A stretch of 50,613 nucleotides of DNA from JBHELQ01 sp046262995 (GTDB lineage Bacteria > Actinomycetota > Thermoleophilia > Solirubrobacterales > Thermoleophilaceae), in assembly GCA_046262995.1 (NCBI GenBank), contig JBHELQ010000098.1:1-50613 (forward strand), written 5' to 3'. The notes under the pieces were generated by a model. That model was not told where the DNA came from. It made no database searches and saw nothing but the letters and a program-made list of their open reading frames with translations. The position numbers and the translations under genes are program-made. Positions 7,492-15,003 of the stretch are shown piece after piece. How positions within the stretch are numbered: position 1 is the stretch's first letter; every line of letters starts with the position of its first letter.

Positions 7492-8246
7492 TGGAGCGAG
7501 GCGCCCATGGCGCCCGCCACCGCCAGGGCGACGGTCGCCACGGCGAACACCAGCGCGAGCGCGAGCAGCAGGTGCCACCCCACGGTGGCCAGCGTCGGCA
7601 GCGCGCGCAAGCGCGGGGAGCGAAGCTCCGGCGAGGCGGCAGGAGCGGCCGAAGGGGCGGGCGGCTCGAGCGCGGGGGCCGGCTGCGCCGCGGGCACGGC
7701 GGGGCGCGGCGCCACTGGCTGCCCGAACGGGAGGGAGCGAGGCCCCTCGGCCGGCCGGACGACGGCCAGGGCAGGGGGCGTCCGCGCCTGCGCGGCCTGC
7801 GGGCGCGCCAAGCCGCGCACCTGCTCGAACTCGCCGGCAAGCACGTCGGTGGCATGCACGAGCATGCGCTCGTGCTCCACGCAGCGGGGGCAATTGCGCA
7901 GGTGGACATCGAGCCGACCCGCGCCGGGCGGACCGAGCGCGCCGTCGAGCCGGTCCGAGATCAAGCGCTCCGCCCGCTCGCACCAGCCGCTCCCTGCAAG
8001 CGGGAACATCGAGCGCCGAAGCGCCTTGCGTGCGTGTGCCAGCGATTGGGCCAGCCGCTCGGGGTTGAGATCGGTCTCGCTCGCGACCTCGTCGCGCGGG
8101 CGCCCCGCCAGGGCCACGAGTGCCAGCGCGCGGGCGGGCGCCGGCTCGAGCTCGGGCAGGGCGACGCCCACGTGGCGGACCGCCGCGGCCGGATCCACGG
8201 GCCCGGAGGGCCGCTTGGGAACAGGATGTAGCGAGGCGCGCTCCAT
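7488..8246 (-). CDS. Sigma-region-4-like / zinc-finger / membrane-anchored fusion
   Basis: 252 residues in three parts. Residues 34-80 resemble a sigma factor region 4 or Trypsin-like HTH (ALALVALAGRPRDEVA...LAHARKALRR), the element that binds -35 boxes. Residues 89-122 form an anti-sigma zinc finger: C89, then H115-x3-C119-x2-C122 (HLRNCPRC). A proline/alanine-rich linker (about 140-215) leads to one C-terminal membrane helix (221-247). Zinc-finger plus membrane helix is the plan of membrane anti-sigma factors; the fused sigma4-like head is unusual. No separate ECF sigma gene adjoins it. It could sense a periplasmic or redox signal, but only three or four residues would lie outside. Function unproven. 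Confidence 0.65.
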   Translation of the reverse strand: MERASLHPVPKRPSGPVDPAAAVRHVGVALPELEPAPARALALVALAGRPRDEVASETDLNPERLAQSLAHARKALRRSMFPLAGSGWCERAERLISDRLDGALGPPGAGRLDVHLRNCPRCVEHERMLVHATDVLAGEFEQVRGLARPQAAQARTPPALAVVRPAEGPRSLPFGQPVAPRPAVPAAQPAPALEPPAPSAAPAASPELRSPRLRALPTLATVGWHLLLALALVFAVATVALAVAGAMGASLH

Positions 8247-8345
8247 GAATCGAGCATACCCGGGACCCCGGTTACCAGATAGGTAGGCTAGGTCGAAGGT
8301 AAATCCCGACCCGCTTTAGATGCTTTTCGGAAGGAGACGTCAGCG

Positions 8346-9188
8346 ATGGCCGACTATGCGAAGGACGTACTGGTCGAGACCCAGTGGGTAGAGGACCATC
8401 TCGACGACGACTCGATCCGGATCGTCGAGGTCGACGAGAACCCCGCCCTGTACGCGGAGGCGCACATCCCCGGCGCGATCGGCTTCGACTGGAAGACCGA
8501 TTTGCAGGATCAGGTCAAGCGCGACTTCCTGGGTCCCGAGAACTTCGGCGAGCTGATGGGGAGCCGCGGCATCTCGAACGACCACACGATCGTGCTCTAC
8601 GGCGACCGCAACAACTGGTTCGCCGCCTACACCTACTGGTACTTCAAGTACTACGGCCATGACAACGTGCGGCTCGTGAACGGTCCGCGCGAGAAGTGGA
8701 TCTCGGAGGGCCGCCCCACGACGGGCGACGTGCCGAGCTACGAGGCCCAGGGCTTCCAGGCCAAGGGCGGCGACGACGCGATCCGCGCCTTCCGCGACGA
8801 GGTCCTGGGGGCGCTCGGCAAGAGCACTCGCCTGGTCGACGTACGCTCGCCGCAGGAGTACTCGGGCGAGCTGATCGCGATGGCCGGCTACGAGAACGAG
8901 GGGGCGCAGCGCTCCGGCCACATTCCGGGCGCAGCCTCGGTGCCGTGGGCCCAGGCCGTGACCGAGGACGGCACCTTCAAGGACGCCGACGCGCTACGCG
9001 AGCTCTACACGGAGAAGGGCGTCGTGAATGGCGACGACATCATCGCCTACTGCCGCATCGGCGAGCGCTCGGCGCACACCTGGTTCGTGCTGCACGAGCT
9101 GCTCGGGATCGACGACGTGAAGAACTACGACGGTTCGTGGACGGAGTGGGGGAACCTGGTGGACGTGCCGATCGAGAAGGACGTCTAG
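8346..9188 (+). CDS. Thiosulfate sulfurtransferase (tandem rhodanese)
   Basis: 280 residues with two rhodanese domains: an inactive N-terminal one (about 8-125) and a catalytic C-terminal one (about 145-275). The active-site loop is CRIGERSAHT, with C236 as the persulfide cysteine and the family's arginines at 237 and 241. The CRxGxRxx(S/T) loop is that of thiosulfate:cyanide sulfurtransferases. GGAGACG lies about 10 bases before the ATG. The 99-base upstream gap contains no other gene. Cytoplasmic, probably in sulfur transfer or detoxification. Convergent with the Nudix gene, overlapping by 4 bases. Confidence 0.9.
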   Translation: MADYAKDVLVETQWVEDHLDDDSIRIVEVDENPALYAEAHIPGAIGFDWKTDLQDQVKRDFLGPENFGELMGSRGISNDHTIVLYGDRNNWFAAYTYWYFKYYGHDNVRLVNGPREKWISEGRPTTGDVPSYEAQGFQAKGGDDAIRAFRDEVLGALGKSTRLVDVRSPQEYSGELIAMAGYENEGAQRSGHIPGAASVPWAQAVTEDGTFKDADALRELYTEKGVVNGDDIIAYCRIGERSAHTWFVLHELLGIDDVKNYDGSWTEWGNLVDVPIEKDV

Positions 9189-9748
9189 GGCACGCGCTCA
9201 AGCCGTTCAAGCAGCGACTGCAGGATCCGGGCCGTGGCGCCCCAGACGAAGTGGCCCTGCGCCGTGTAGGTCGGCGTCTTGATCGGCACACCTCGGCGAA
9301 TCAGCCGCTTGGACTCGTAACCGGTCCGCAGCTCGGCGAGCGACAGCTCCAGGACCCGCGCCACCTCCGCCTCCTGCGGGACCCAGCGCCGGCCCGGTTG
9401 CAGGAGGCCCACGAAGGGGTGCACCCGGTAGCCCGTCACGAAGGTGCCGACCGGCGGCAGCGCGCCCACGAGCTGGACGTCCTCGCGGGGCAGCCCCACC
9501 TCCTCCTCCGCCTCCCGCAGCGCGGTGTCGCGCAGATCCTCGCCGGGGTCCTGCCGGCCGCCGGGAAACGAGATCTCGCCGGCGTGGCGGCGCAGGTCGG
9601 CGCGCCGCTCGGTGAAGACCGCCACCAGCCCGTCGTCGCCCGGGTAGAGCGGAACGAGCACCGCCGCGTCGGTCTTTCCGGGCGCGTCCAGCTCCGCGGC
9701 CTCCTCCGCGGAGAGCAGCAGCTCGCGCAGCTCGGATGGGCTCGCCAC
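9185..9748 (-). CDS. Nudix hydrolase, CoA-pyrophosphatase type
   Basis: 187 residues. The Nudix box lies at 64-86 (G64, E70, R78-E79, E82-E83, G85), and just before it is the NudL/UPF0035 signature TERRADLRRHAGEISFPGG. This pair is specific for enzymes that cleave CoA and its esters to 3',5'-ADP and phosphopantetheine. The C-terminal part (FVWGATARIL) is also typical. Likely a housekeeping role in CoA turnover, which fits the nearby acyl-CoA genes, though it is not in an operon with them. Confidence 0.88.
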   Translation of the reverse strand: MASPSELRELLLSAEEAAELDAPGKTDAAVLVPLYPGDDGLVAVFTERRADLRRHAGEISFPGGRQDPGEDLRDTALREAEEEVGLPREDVQLVGALPPVGTFVTGYRVHPFVGLLQPGRRWVPQEAEVARVLELSLAELRTGYESKRLIRRGVPIKTPTYTAQGHFVWGATARILQSLLERLERVP

Positions 9749-9770
9749 CTACCTATCATCGCGACACGCA

Positions 9771-10310
9771 ATGCCCGAGGCGCTCCTCATCGTCGACTTC
9801 CAGAACGACTTCACGCCCGGCGGCGCTTTGGCGGTGCAGGACGGTGACCGGATCGCGGGGCGGGTGAACGAGCTCGCCTCCGACCCCCGCTTCGAGCTGG
9901 TCGTGGCGACGCGCGACTGGCATCCCCCCGATCACGGTTCCTTCGAGCGGCAGGGGGGCCCCTGGCCCGTGCACTGCGTGCAGGGGACCGACGGCGCTGA
10001 GCTCCACCCCGCGCTCGAGCGCTCCAGGGTCGACGTGATCGTCGACAAGGGCCAGGACTCCGCGACCGAGGGCTATTCAGGCTTCGAGGGGACCGAGCTG
10101 CTCGAGCTGCTGCGCGAGCGCCGGATCGACCGGATCACGGTCGTTGGCCTGGCGACCGACTACTGCGTGAAGAACACGGCCCTCGACGCGCTCCGGAACG
10201 GCTTCGAGGTCCGGGTGGACCCCGAGGGCGTCCGTGGGGTGGACGTCGAGGCCGGCGACTCCGAGCGCGCCATTGAGGAGCTGCGCCAGGCGGGCGCGGT
10301 CGTGGAATGA
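9771..10310 (+). CDS. pncA: Nicotinamidase
   Basis: 179 residues; converts nicotinamide to nicotinate for NAD salvage. The isochorismatase-fold triad is complete: D9 (LIVDFQNDF), K93 (VDKGQD) and C132 (ATDYCVKNTA). The metal site is D49, H51 and H55 (RDWHPPDH). A cis-peptide-type GLATDYCV motif and the PVHCVQGT loop match PncA rather than other amidohydrolases. The stop overlaps the ATG of the following GNAT gene (ATGA), so the two are co-translated. Confidence 0.92.
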   Translation: MPEALLIVDFQNDFTPGGALAVQDGDRIAGRVNELASDPRFELVVATRDWHPPDHGSFERQGGPWPVHCVQGTDGAELHPALERSRVDVIVDKGQDSATEGYSGFEGTELLELLRERRIDRITVVGLATDYCVKNTALDALRNGFEVRVDPEGVRGVDVEAGDSERAIEELRQAGAVVE

Positions 10311-11071
10311 CCCGGGACGTGGCTGCGTGGGAGCGCATGCTCGAGAGCATGCGCGCCTTCTTCCGGGGCACGCCGAACGCGTCGGGTGGACGCGCGGTCG
10401 AGCTCGACGGCGTGCTGGCCACGGTCACTCCGGTGGTGCCGGAGCGATCGCTGCCGAACTCGGTCGTCTACGAGAGCGAGGACGCGCTGGCGAGCGCCTT
10501 GGACGAGCTGGCCACGATCTACGACGAGGCCGGGGTGCTCGCGTGGACCGTCTGGGTGCCCGAATACCACGAGCGCGCGAGGGCGCGGCTCCAGGAGGCG
10601 GGGCATGTGCTGGACGCTGCGCCGACCGGGATGATCGCCGAGCTCGACGAGGTCCAGCCCCCGCGGCCGGAGGACCCCGACCCCGACCCGGAGCCAACGC
10701 TCGAGGACCTCGGCCGGATCAACGACCTGGCCTACGGAACCGGCGACGCGTTCCAGCGGATCATGGGTCGGGGCCGCGCGGACCCGCGGTTCACGTACAT
10801 CGCGCACGCGGACGGCAAACCCGCGGCATCGGTGGTCGGCCACGACCATGCCGGCGACTGCAGCATCTGGTGGGTGGCCACCGTCCCCGAGGCGCGCGGA
10901 AGGGGACTGGCCTCCGGGCTCATGCGCCGGGCGTTCGCGGACGGCCGTGCGCGCGGCTGCGAGGTCACGACGCTCCAGGCGACCAGGGCCGGCCGGCCGG
11001 TCTACGAGCGCCTGGGCTACCGGCCGCTGGGGGCGATCGAGATGTGGGAGCGGCGCAGCACGCCTGCCTAG
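10307..11071 (+). CDS. GNAT-family N-acetyltransferase
   Basis: 254 residues, starting on an ATG overlapping the pncA stop. The acetyl-CoA-binding motif A is near 190 (VATVPEARGRGLASGLMR, containing the Q/R-x2-G-x-G/A pattern RGRGLA), followed by RAGRPVYERLGYRPLG typical of the GNAT C-terminus. The N-terminal half (1-110) is poorly conserved and may be a second degenerate GNAT domain. Substrate unknown; co-translation with nicotinamidase hints at a small-molecule amine target. Convergent with the OsmC gene with overlapping stops. Confidence 0.82.
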   Translation: MTRDVAAWERMLESMRAFFRGTPNASGGRAVELDGVLATVTPVVPERSLPNSVVYESEDALASALDELATIYDEAGVLAWTVWVPEYHERARARLQEAGHVLDAAPTGMIAELDEVQPPRPEDPDPDPEPTLEDLGRINDLAYGTGDAFQRIMGRGRADPRFTYIAHADGKPAASVVGHDHAGDCSIWWVATVPEARGRGLASGLMRRAFADGRARGCEVTTLQATRAGRPVYERLGYRPLGAIEMWERRSTPA

Positions 11072-11463
11072 TCGAGCTCGACCCGCTCCTCGAACATGAC
11101 CTCCCCCTCGAGCGTCCGGTGCACCGGGCACTTGGCGGCGATCTGCGTCAGGCGGTCGCGCTGCTCCTCGGGCAGCTCCTTCGGCAGGTGGATGGCCATC
11201 GCGAACTTGGTGGGCGAGCCGCGCTGCGCGGGCTCGTAGTCGACGTCGACGGCGATGTCGCCGATGTCCCAGCCTTTCCGGCTCGCGTACATCTCGATCG
11301 TGATCGCTGTGCAGGAGGCCAGGCTCGCGGCCAGGAGCTCCTGCGGGTTGGGGCCGCTGTCGTCGCCCCCGTTGTCCTCCGGCTCGTCCGCGACCAGCGT
11401 GTGATCGCGGATCTCCACGTCATGCCTGAGGCGTCCGTTCTCTCGGCGTGCGCTGGCTCTCAT
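11068..11463 (-). CDS. OsmC/Ohr-family peroxiredoxin-like protein
   Basis: 131 residues from an ATG that overlaps the stop of the adenosyltransferase gene (ATGA), after GGGAG. The OsmC fold is recognisable: SGPNPQELLAASLASCTAIT with the first cysteine (C51) and the second in AAKCPVHRTLEG (C112). These two cysteines form the thiol pair that reduces organic hydroperoxides in this family. The helix between them matches the OsmC rather than Ohr subgroup. Longer open sequence upstream in the same frame belongs to the overlapping gene and is not coding. Confidence 0.87.
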   Translation of the reverse strand: MRASARRENGRLRHDVEIRDHTLVADEPEDNGGDDSGPNPQELLAASLASCTAITIEMYASRKGWDIGDIAVDVDYEPAQRGSPTKFAMAIHLPKELPEEQRDRLTQIAAKCPVHRTLEGEVMFEERVELD

Positions 11464-12017
11464 GCTCTCCCTTCGAACAGCTCGGGGTTGGGCTCGTCCG
11501 CGAAGCGCGCCATGGCGTAGAGCGCGTCCGATGCCCGGTTCAAGTAGGTCAGGACCGTGTCGTTGGCGAGCTCGCCGCCGTGCTTCAGGGCGCTCACCCG
11601 GCGCTCGGCTCGCCGGACGGCGGCGCGCGCCACGTCCAGGCGCGCGGACAGCTCGTTGCCGCCGGGCACCACGAACTTGGGCGGCAGGTCCACCCGCTCC
11701 ATGTAGCGGTCGATGTCCCTCTCCAGGCGCTCGACCATCTCCGGGGAGACGCTGGAGACCCCGGGCTCGAGCCGGTCCGCGGCCTCGGGAGCCGTGGCGA
11801 GCTCGGCGCCGGCCACGAACAGCTCGTTCTGGATCCGCAGGACGTCGGCGTAGAGCTCGGAGTCGCGCTCGCAGGCGGCCCGGCACAGCCCCAGCGCCGA
11901 CGCGGCCTCGTCGACCGAGCCATAGGCCTCCGGCCGCCCGGCGAACTTGGGCACCCGGCCTCCGTACCAGAGGCCGGTCGTTCCGTCGTCGCCCTTGCGC
12001 GTGTAGATCTTGACCAC
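11460..12017 (-). CDS. pduO: Cob(I)alamin adenosyltransferase, PduO type
   Basis: 185 residues; transfers the adenosyl group of ATP to cob(I)alamin to make coenzyme B12. YTRKGDDGTTGL (5-16) is the ATP-binding N-terminal signature, and VRRAERR and YLNRASDALYAMAR in the C-terminal helices are the family's conserved blocks. The five-helix bundle length is normal. Lies 2 bases downstream of the DUF1015 stop and overlaps the OsmC start, so the three genes probably form one transcript. No B12-dependent mutase is visible in the window. Confidence 0.92.
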   Translation of the reverse strand: MVKIYTRKGDDGTTGLWYGGRVPKFAGRPEAYGSVDEAASALGLCRAACERDSELYADVLRIQNELFVAGAELATAPEAADRLEPGVSSVSPEMVERLERDIDRYMERVDLPPKFVVPGGNELSARLDVARAAVRRAERRVSALKHGGELANDTVLTYLNRASDALYAMARFADEPNPELFEGRA

Positions 12018-12019
12018 GA

Positions 12020-13285
12020 CTACTCCAGGAGATTGAACACCAGGCCGGTGGGCACCTTCGGGTGGAAGTAGGTCGACTTGGGCGGCATCGACTCGCCGGC
12101 CGCCGCCACCTCGCGCACCTGCTCGACCGGGGTCGGGCGCATGAAGAAGCCCGCGTCCGAGCGGCCGCTCTCCACCGAGTCACGCCCCTCCTCGAGGCTC
12201 TTGGAGTAGCCGAGGCCCCGAAAATGGGCGATGTCGTCCTCGGACATCCCGAGCGCGCCGCGCAGCACGAGCGCCTCGAGCACCGCGGTATCGAGTCGCC
12301 GGTAGGCCTCCGGCTTTCCCTCGAGCGCGCGGTCGGCGATCGCCTGGTCCCTGAGGGTGACGCGGTAGGGGGTGCGGTGGAAGCTGTCCATGTAGCCGAA
12401 CTCGACCGGCCCCGGCCCGCCGTCGGGTGCCAGCTCTTCGCGCCCGACCTGCCGCACCTCGAAGTCGCGCGTCAGCACCTCGCGGATCGCCTGCTGCTTT
12501 CGCTCGTCGCCCTTCAGCCCGCTCAGCAGTCTGTGCGTGGGAAACACGGTCAGCCCGGGGTCCGACAGCGAGCACAGGAACATCAACGCGTAGCGGTGGG
12601 GGCCCTCCCCGCCGACCTCTTCGGCGTACACGCGGGCGGTCTCGTAGCGGTGATGCCCGTCCGCGATCAGGAGCTCGCCGTCGGCCAGCGCGCTCTGGAG
12701 CGCCGCCACGGCAGCGGGGTCGGACAGCCGCCAGAGCGTGTTGCGGGTCCCCTCGGGGTCCGCCGCCTCCGCGAAGGAGTGCTCGGCGGCCGCCTGCTCG
12801 AGCGCCTCCCGGGCGGCTCCTTCGGGGTCGGGGAAGAGGCTGAAGATGGGGGAGAGGTTCGCGCGGGTCGCGAGCGTCAGGCGCAGGCGGTCCTCCTTCG
12901 GGCCGGGATGCGTGCGCTCGTGCGGGCGGATGCGCCCCGCGCCGTACTCCTCCACGCGCACGCGCGCGAAGAACCCGCGGCGTCGCTGCCGCTCGCCGTC
13001 GGGCGTCGTGAACTCCTGCTCGAGGACCCACAGGGCCGGCTCGCGCTCCCGCACCAGCACGCCCTGCTGGAGCCAGGCGTGCAGGGTGTCGCGCGCGTGC
13101 ATATAGGGATCCCCACCGTTCGCGCGCGGCAGGTCGATCTCGACCACGTTGAAGGGGCTGCGCGCCGCCAGCTCGGCGCGCTGGGCGTCGTCGATCACGT
13201 CGTAGGGTGGCGCGATAACGGCCTCGAGGGAGCCGACGGCGGCCGGCTCGTACCGAAGCGTCTCGAGCGGCTGGACCTCGGCCAT
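12020..13285 (-). CDS. DUF1015 family protein
   Basis: 421 residues, normal for the family. IAPPYDVIDDAQRAEL near 25-40 and the DGHHRYETARVY motif near 205 are the DUF1015 landmarks. The histidine pair in DGHHR suggests a catalytic or nucleotide-binding centre, but the biochemical role is not established to my knowledge. Start chosen at ATG giving MAEVQPLETLRYEP. First gene of the DUF1015 > adenosyltransferase > OsmC run. The tRNA-Pro gene begins 48 bases upstream on the other strand. Confidence 0.85.
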   Translation of the reverse strand: MAEVQPLETLRYEPAAVGSLEAVIAPPYDVIDDAQRAELAARSPFNVVEIDLPRANGGDPYMHARDTLHAWLQQGVLVREREPALWVLEQEFTTPDGERQRRRGFFARVRVEEYGAGRIRPHERTHPGPKEDRLRLTLATRANLSPIFSLFPDPEGAAREALEQAAAEHSFAEAADPEGTRNTLWRLSDPAAVAALQSALADGELLIADGHHRYETARVYAEEVGGEGPHRYALMFLCSLSDPGLTVFPTHRLLSGLKGDERKQQAIREVLTRDFEVRQVGREELAPDGGPGPVEFGYMDSFHRTPYRVTLRDQAIADRALEGKPEAYRRLDTAVLEALVLRGALGMSEDDIAHFRGLGYSKSLEEGRDSVESGRSDAGFFMRPTPVEQVREVAAAGESMPPKSTYFHPKVPTGLVFNLLE

Positions 13286-13332
13286 GGCCGGCGCACCCTA
13301 GCGCGCCACCCGCGCGCCTACACTTGCCGCGA

Positions 13333-13406
13333 CGGGGCGTGGCGCAGCCTGGTAGCGCGCCTGCTTTGGGAGCAGGAGGACGTCGGTTCGAATCCGGCCG
13401 CCCCGA
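13333..13406 (+). tRNA. tRNA-Pro (anticodon TGG)
   Basis: A complete cloverleaf: acceptor CGGGGCG/CGCCCCG, anticodon stem CCTGC/GCAGG with loop TTTGGGA (TGG at 13367-13369), and T loop TTCGAAT. Discriminator A at 13406; CCA is not encoded. No clear terminator follows. Confidence 0.95.
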
Positions 13407-13437
13407 TTAAGGAGCCAAGCGCTTCACCTTGCCGGGC

Positions 13438-14475
13438 TCAGCCCGACCGCTGGGCTCGGGCACGAGCGCGTCGCCGGTGTGCGCCCCAGCGACTGATGGA
13501 CCAGAGCCTGTCGGCGCCGGCCCAGGCCGCGAAGCACAGTCCGCCGACAGTGCCCGTCACGGTCGTTAGTACGCCAGCCGCCGCCGCCGCCGCAACCCCG
13601 TGGCTGCCGAGAATCAGCACCGCGGCCGCCGCGCTGGAGCCGGGACCGACCGGAAGCTGCTGGAGGGTCGACAGCCCGATCAGCACTGCGGTGGCGTCGA
13701 AGACCGAGGCGTCGACGCCCACCGCCCGCAGCAGCAGCCACGTGCGGACGATCTGGGCGAACACGGCGACCAGCACGAAGCCGATCACCCGGCCTCCACC
13801 ACGCCGCGTGCGGAGGACGGTGAGTCCCTTCCACAGCTCGCGGCCTTTTCGTAAGGCCAGATGCCGCAGGCCGGCGCTGACTGTCCCGATCACCACCAGA
13901 CCGATGAGCGGCAGCCACCACGGCAGGCCGAGCGGTCCGACCAGGGTGTACGAGGCCAGCGCGGCCAGGGTCGCCTCGACGGCGAGTATCGGGAACTCCG
14001 CCGCGATCAGGGTCGGTACCTGCGGACTGACGTCACCAGACGAGCGGCGCAGGGCGGCAATCCGCGCCGCGACGCCCAGCTGTCCGTTGATCACTCCACC
14101 CAGGACCTGCATCGCCGACGCGCGGTAGAGGACGCGACGGGCTACCGTTCCGCCCGCGGCCTCGATGCTCAAATGCCACGCCTCGCTGCGCGCGAGCAAC
14201 GCAACGATCTGCAGCAGCGCTGCCAGCGCGAGCACTCCCATCGAGGCGTCCGAGAGCGCGGTCGCGAACGCGTGACGACGCCCCGCCAGCACAAACACGA
14301 GGACCGCCGCCGTGGCCAGCGAGCCCACGACCGCGATGAGCTTACGGTGGCGGCGACCGAAGTAGCGCAGCCGGGCATTCAGCTCGGCCGGGCGGCTCCC
14401 ATCGCTCGGGGGCGGGGCCGGTCCCGTCGGTTCACTACCCGCGACTGAGACCGCCGCCTCGGATGAGCGCACCAA
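13438..14475 (-). CDS. Flippase-like membrane protein (lysylphosphatidylglycerol synthase TM region / UPF0104)
   Basis: 345 residues with about eight membrane helices. The conserved blocks LARSEAWHLSIEAAG, VINGQLGVAARIAALRR and LQQLPVGPGSSAAAAVLIL (near 270-290) place it in the UPF0104/MprF-like transmembrane family, which handles lipids or glycans in the membrane. No aminoacyl-lipid synthase domain is fused. Starts at TTG 14475 or GTG 14472. The N-terminal 35 residues are proline-rich and cytoplasmic. Substrate unknown. Confidence 0.78.
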   Translation of the reverse strand: MVRSSEAAVSVAGSEPTGPAPPPSDGSRPAELNARLRYFGRRHRKLIAVVGSLATAAVLVFVLAGRRHAFATALSDASMGVLALAALLQIVALLARSEAWHLSIEAAGGTVARRVLYRASAMQVLGGVINGQLGVAARIAALRRSSGDVSPQVPTLIAAEFPILAVEATLAALASYTLVGPLGLPWWLPLIGLVVIGTVSAGLRHLALRKGRELWKGLTVLRTRRGGGRVIGFVLVAVFAQIVRTWLLLRAVGVDASVFDATAVLIGLSTLQQLPVGPGSSAAAAVLILGSHGVAAAAAAGVLTTVTGTVGGLCFAAWAGADRLWSISRWGAHRRRARARAQRSG

Positions 14476-14527
14476 CGGCGTCCATCGAAACGAGGCTACT
14501 GGACGTCAGGTCGACCGCGAACGCGCT

Positions 14528-14550
14528 CGGAGCAGGGGGGCATTGCTCCG
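14528..14550. promoter_or_regulatory. Inverted repeat in a divergent intergenic region
   Basis: Arms CGGAGCA / TGCTCCG (7 bases, perfect) around a 9-base G-rich centre. It lies between the divergent flippase-like gene and the small membrane protein gene, about 50 bases from the former start. It could be an operator or an RNA hairpin in the minus-strand or plus-strand leader. Confidence 0.4.
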
Positions 14551-14622
14551 CTATCTGAGAGAATCTCGCGCAAACCGGTAGTCGGTGCGGCCAGTCGCGC
14601 CGCAAGCCGAAAGGAGCTCGCC

Positions 14623-14955
14623 GTGGTCATCGCCTTTACCAGCGGAAGCTGGATCTTCCTCGCCGTCGCGGTTCTAATGCTCGTTGGAGTCGTCATCGGC
14701 TTCTACACGATCCGCGGGAGCGGCGTGAACTTGCATCCCTACCGGCATGTCCATGGTGGCGCGCCGGGCTCAGACATCCCCACGCACGACGCTGGCGGCT
14801 CGGATCGAACGGCGACGGTCGAGCGCGACGTCGCGAAGCGGTGGCGGAGCCAGGATCGACCGGAGCACGCGCCGCCGGAGGAGCGGACGGCAGAGCGGGA
14901 GAAGGCCCAGCGTCCCAAGCCAGGCAAGAAGCCCTCGATTGGCCCTCCGCTCTAG
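14623..14955 (+). CDS. Small membrane protein with cytoplasmic basic tail
   Basis: 110 residues from a GTG 6 bases after AAGGAG. One membrane helix at about 8-29 (SGSWIFLAVAVLMLVGVVIGFY) is followed by RGSGVNLHPYRHVHGGAPG, a histidine-containing segment, and a disordered charged tail (60-110) rich in R, E and P. The protein is not recognised, but the strong ribosome site and bounded helix make it convincing. A hairpin lies between it and the convergent MFS gene. Confidence 0.7.
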   Translation: MVIAFTSGSWIFLAVAVLMLVGVVIGFYTIRGSGVNLHPYRHVHGGAPGSDIPTHDAGGSDRTATVERDVAKRWRSQDRPEHAPPEERTAEREKAQRPKPGKKPSIGPPL

Positions 14956-14964
14956 CGACCGCCG

Positions 14965-15003
14965 AGGGCAGGGCGCGCCGCGGCGTTAACCGCGCTGTGC
15001 CCT
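14965..15003. terminator. Hairpin between convergent genes, possible bidirectional terminator
   Basis: Arms AGGGCA / TGCCCT close a hairpin whose interior contains CGCGG-CGTTAA-CCGCG. It sits between the stops of the convergent small membrane protein gene and the MFS gene, overlapping the latter stop. No T-rich run follows, so the call rests on position and stem only. Confidence 0.45.

Noticed and set aside
11068..12183. 371-residue minus frame containing OsmC at its end
   Set aside because: The upstream part overlaps the adenosyltransferase gene in a different frame; OsmC starts at 11463.
12062..14128. 688-residue plus frame across DUF1015, tRNA-Pro and the flippase gene
   Set aside because: It runs through a tRNA and is antisense to two real genes; a G+C-driven open frame.
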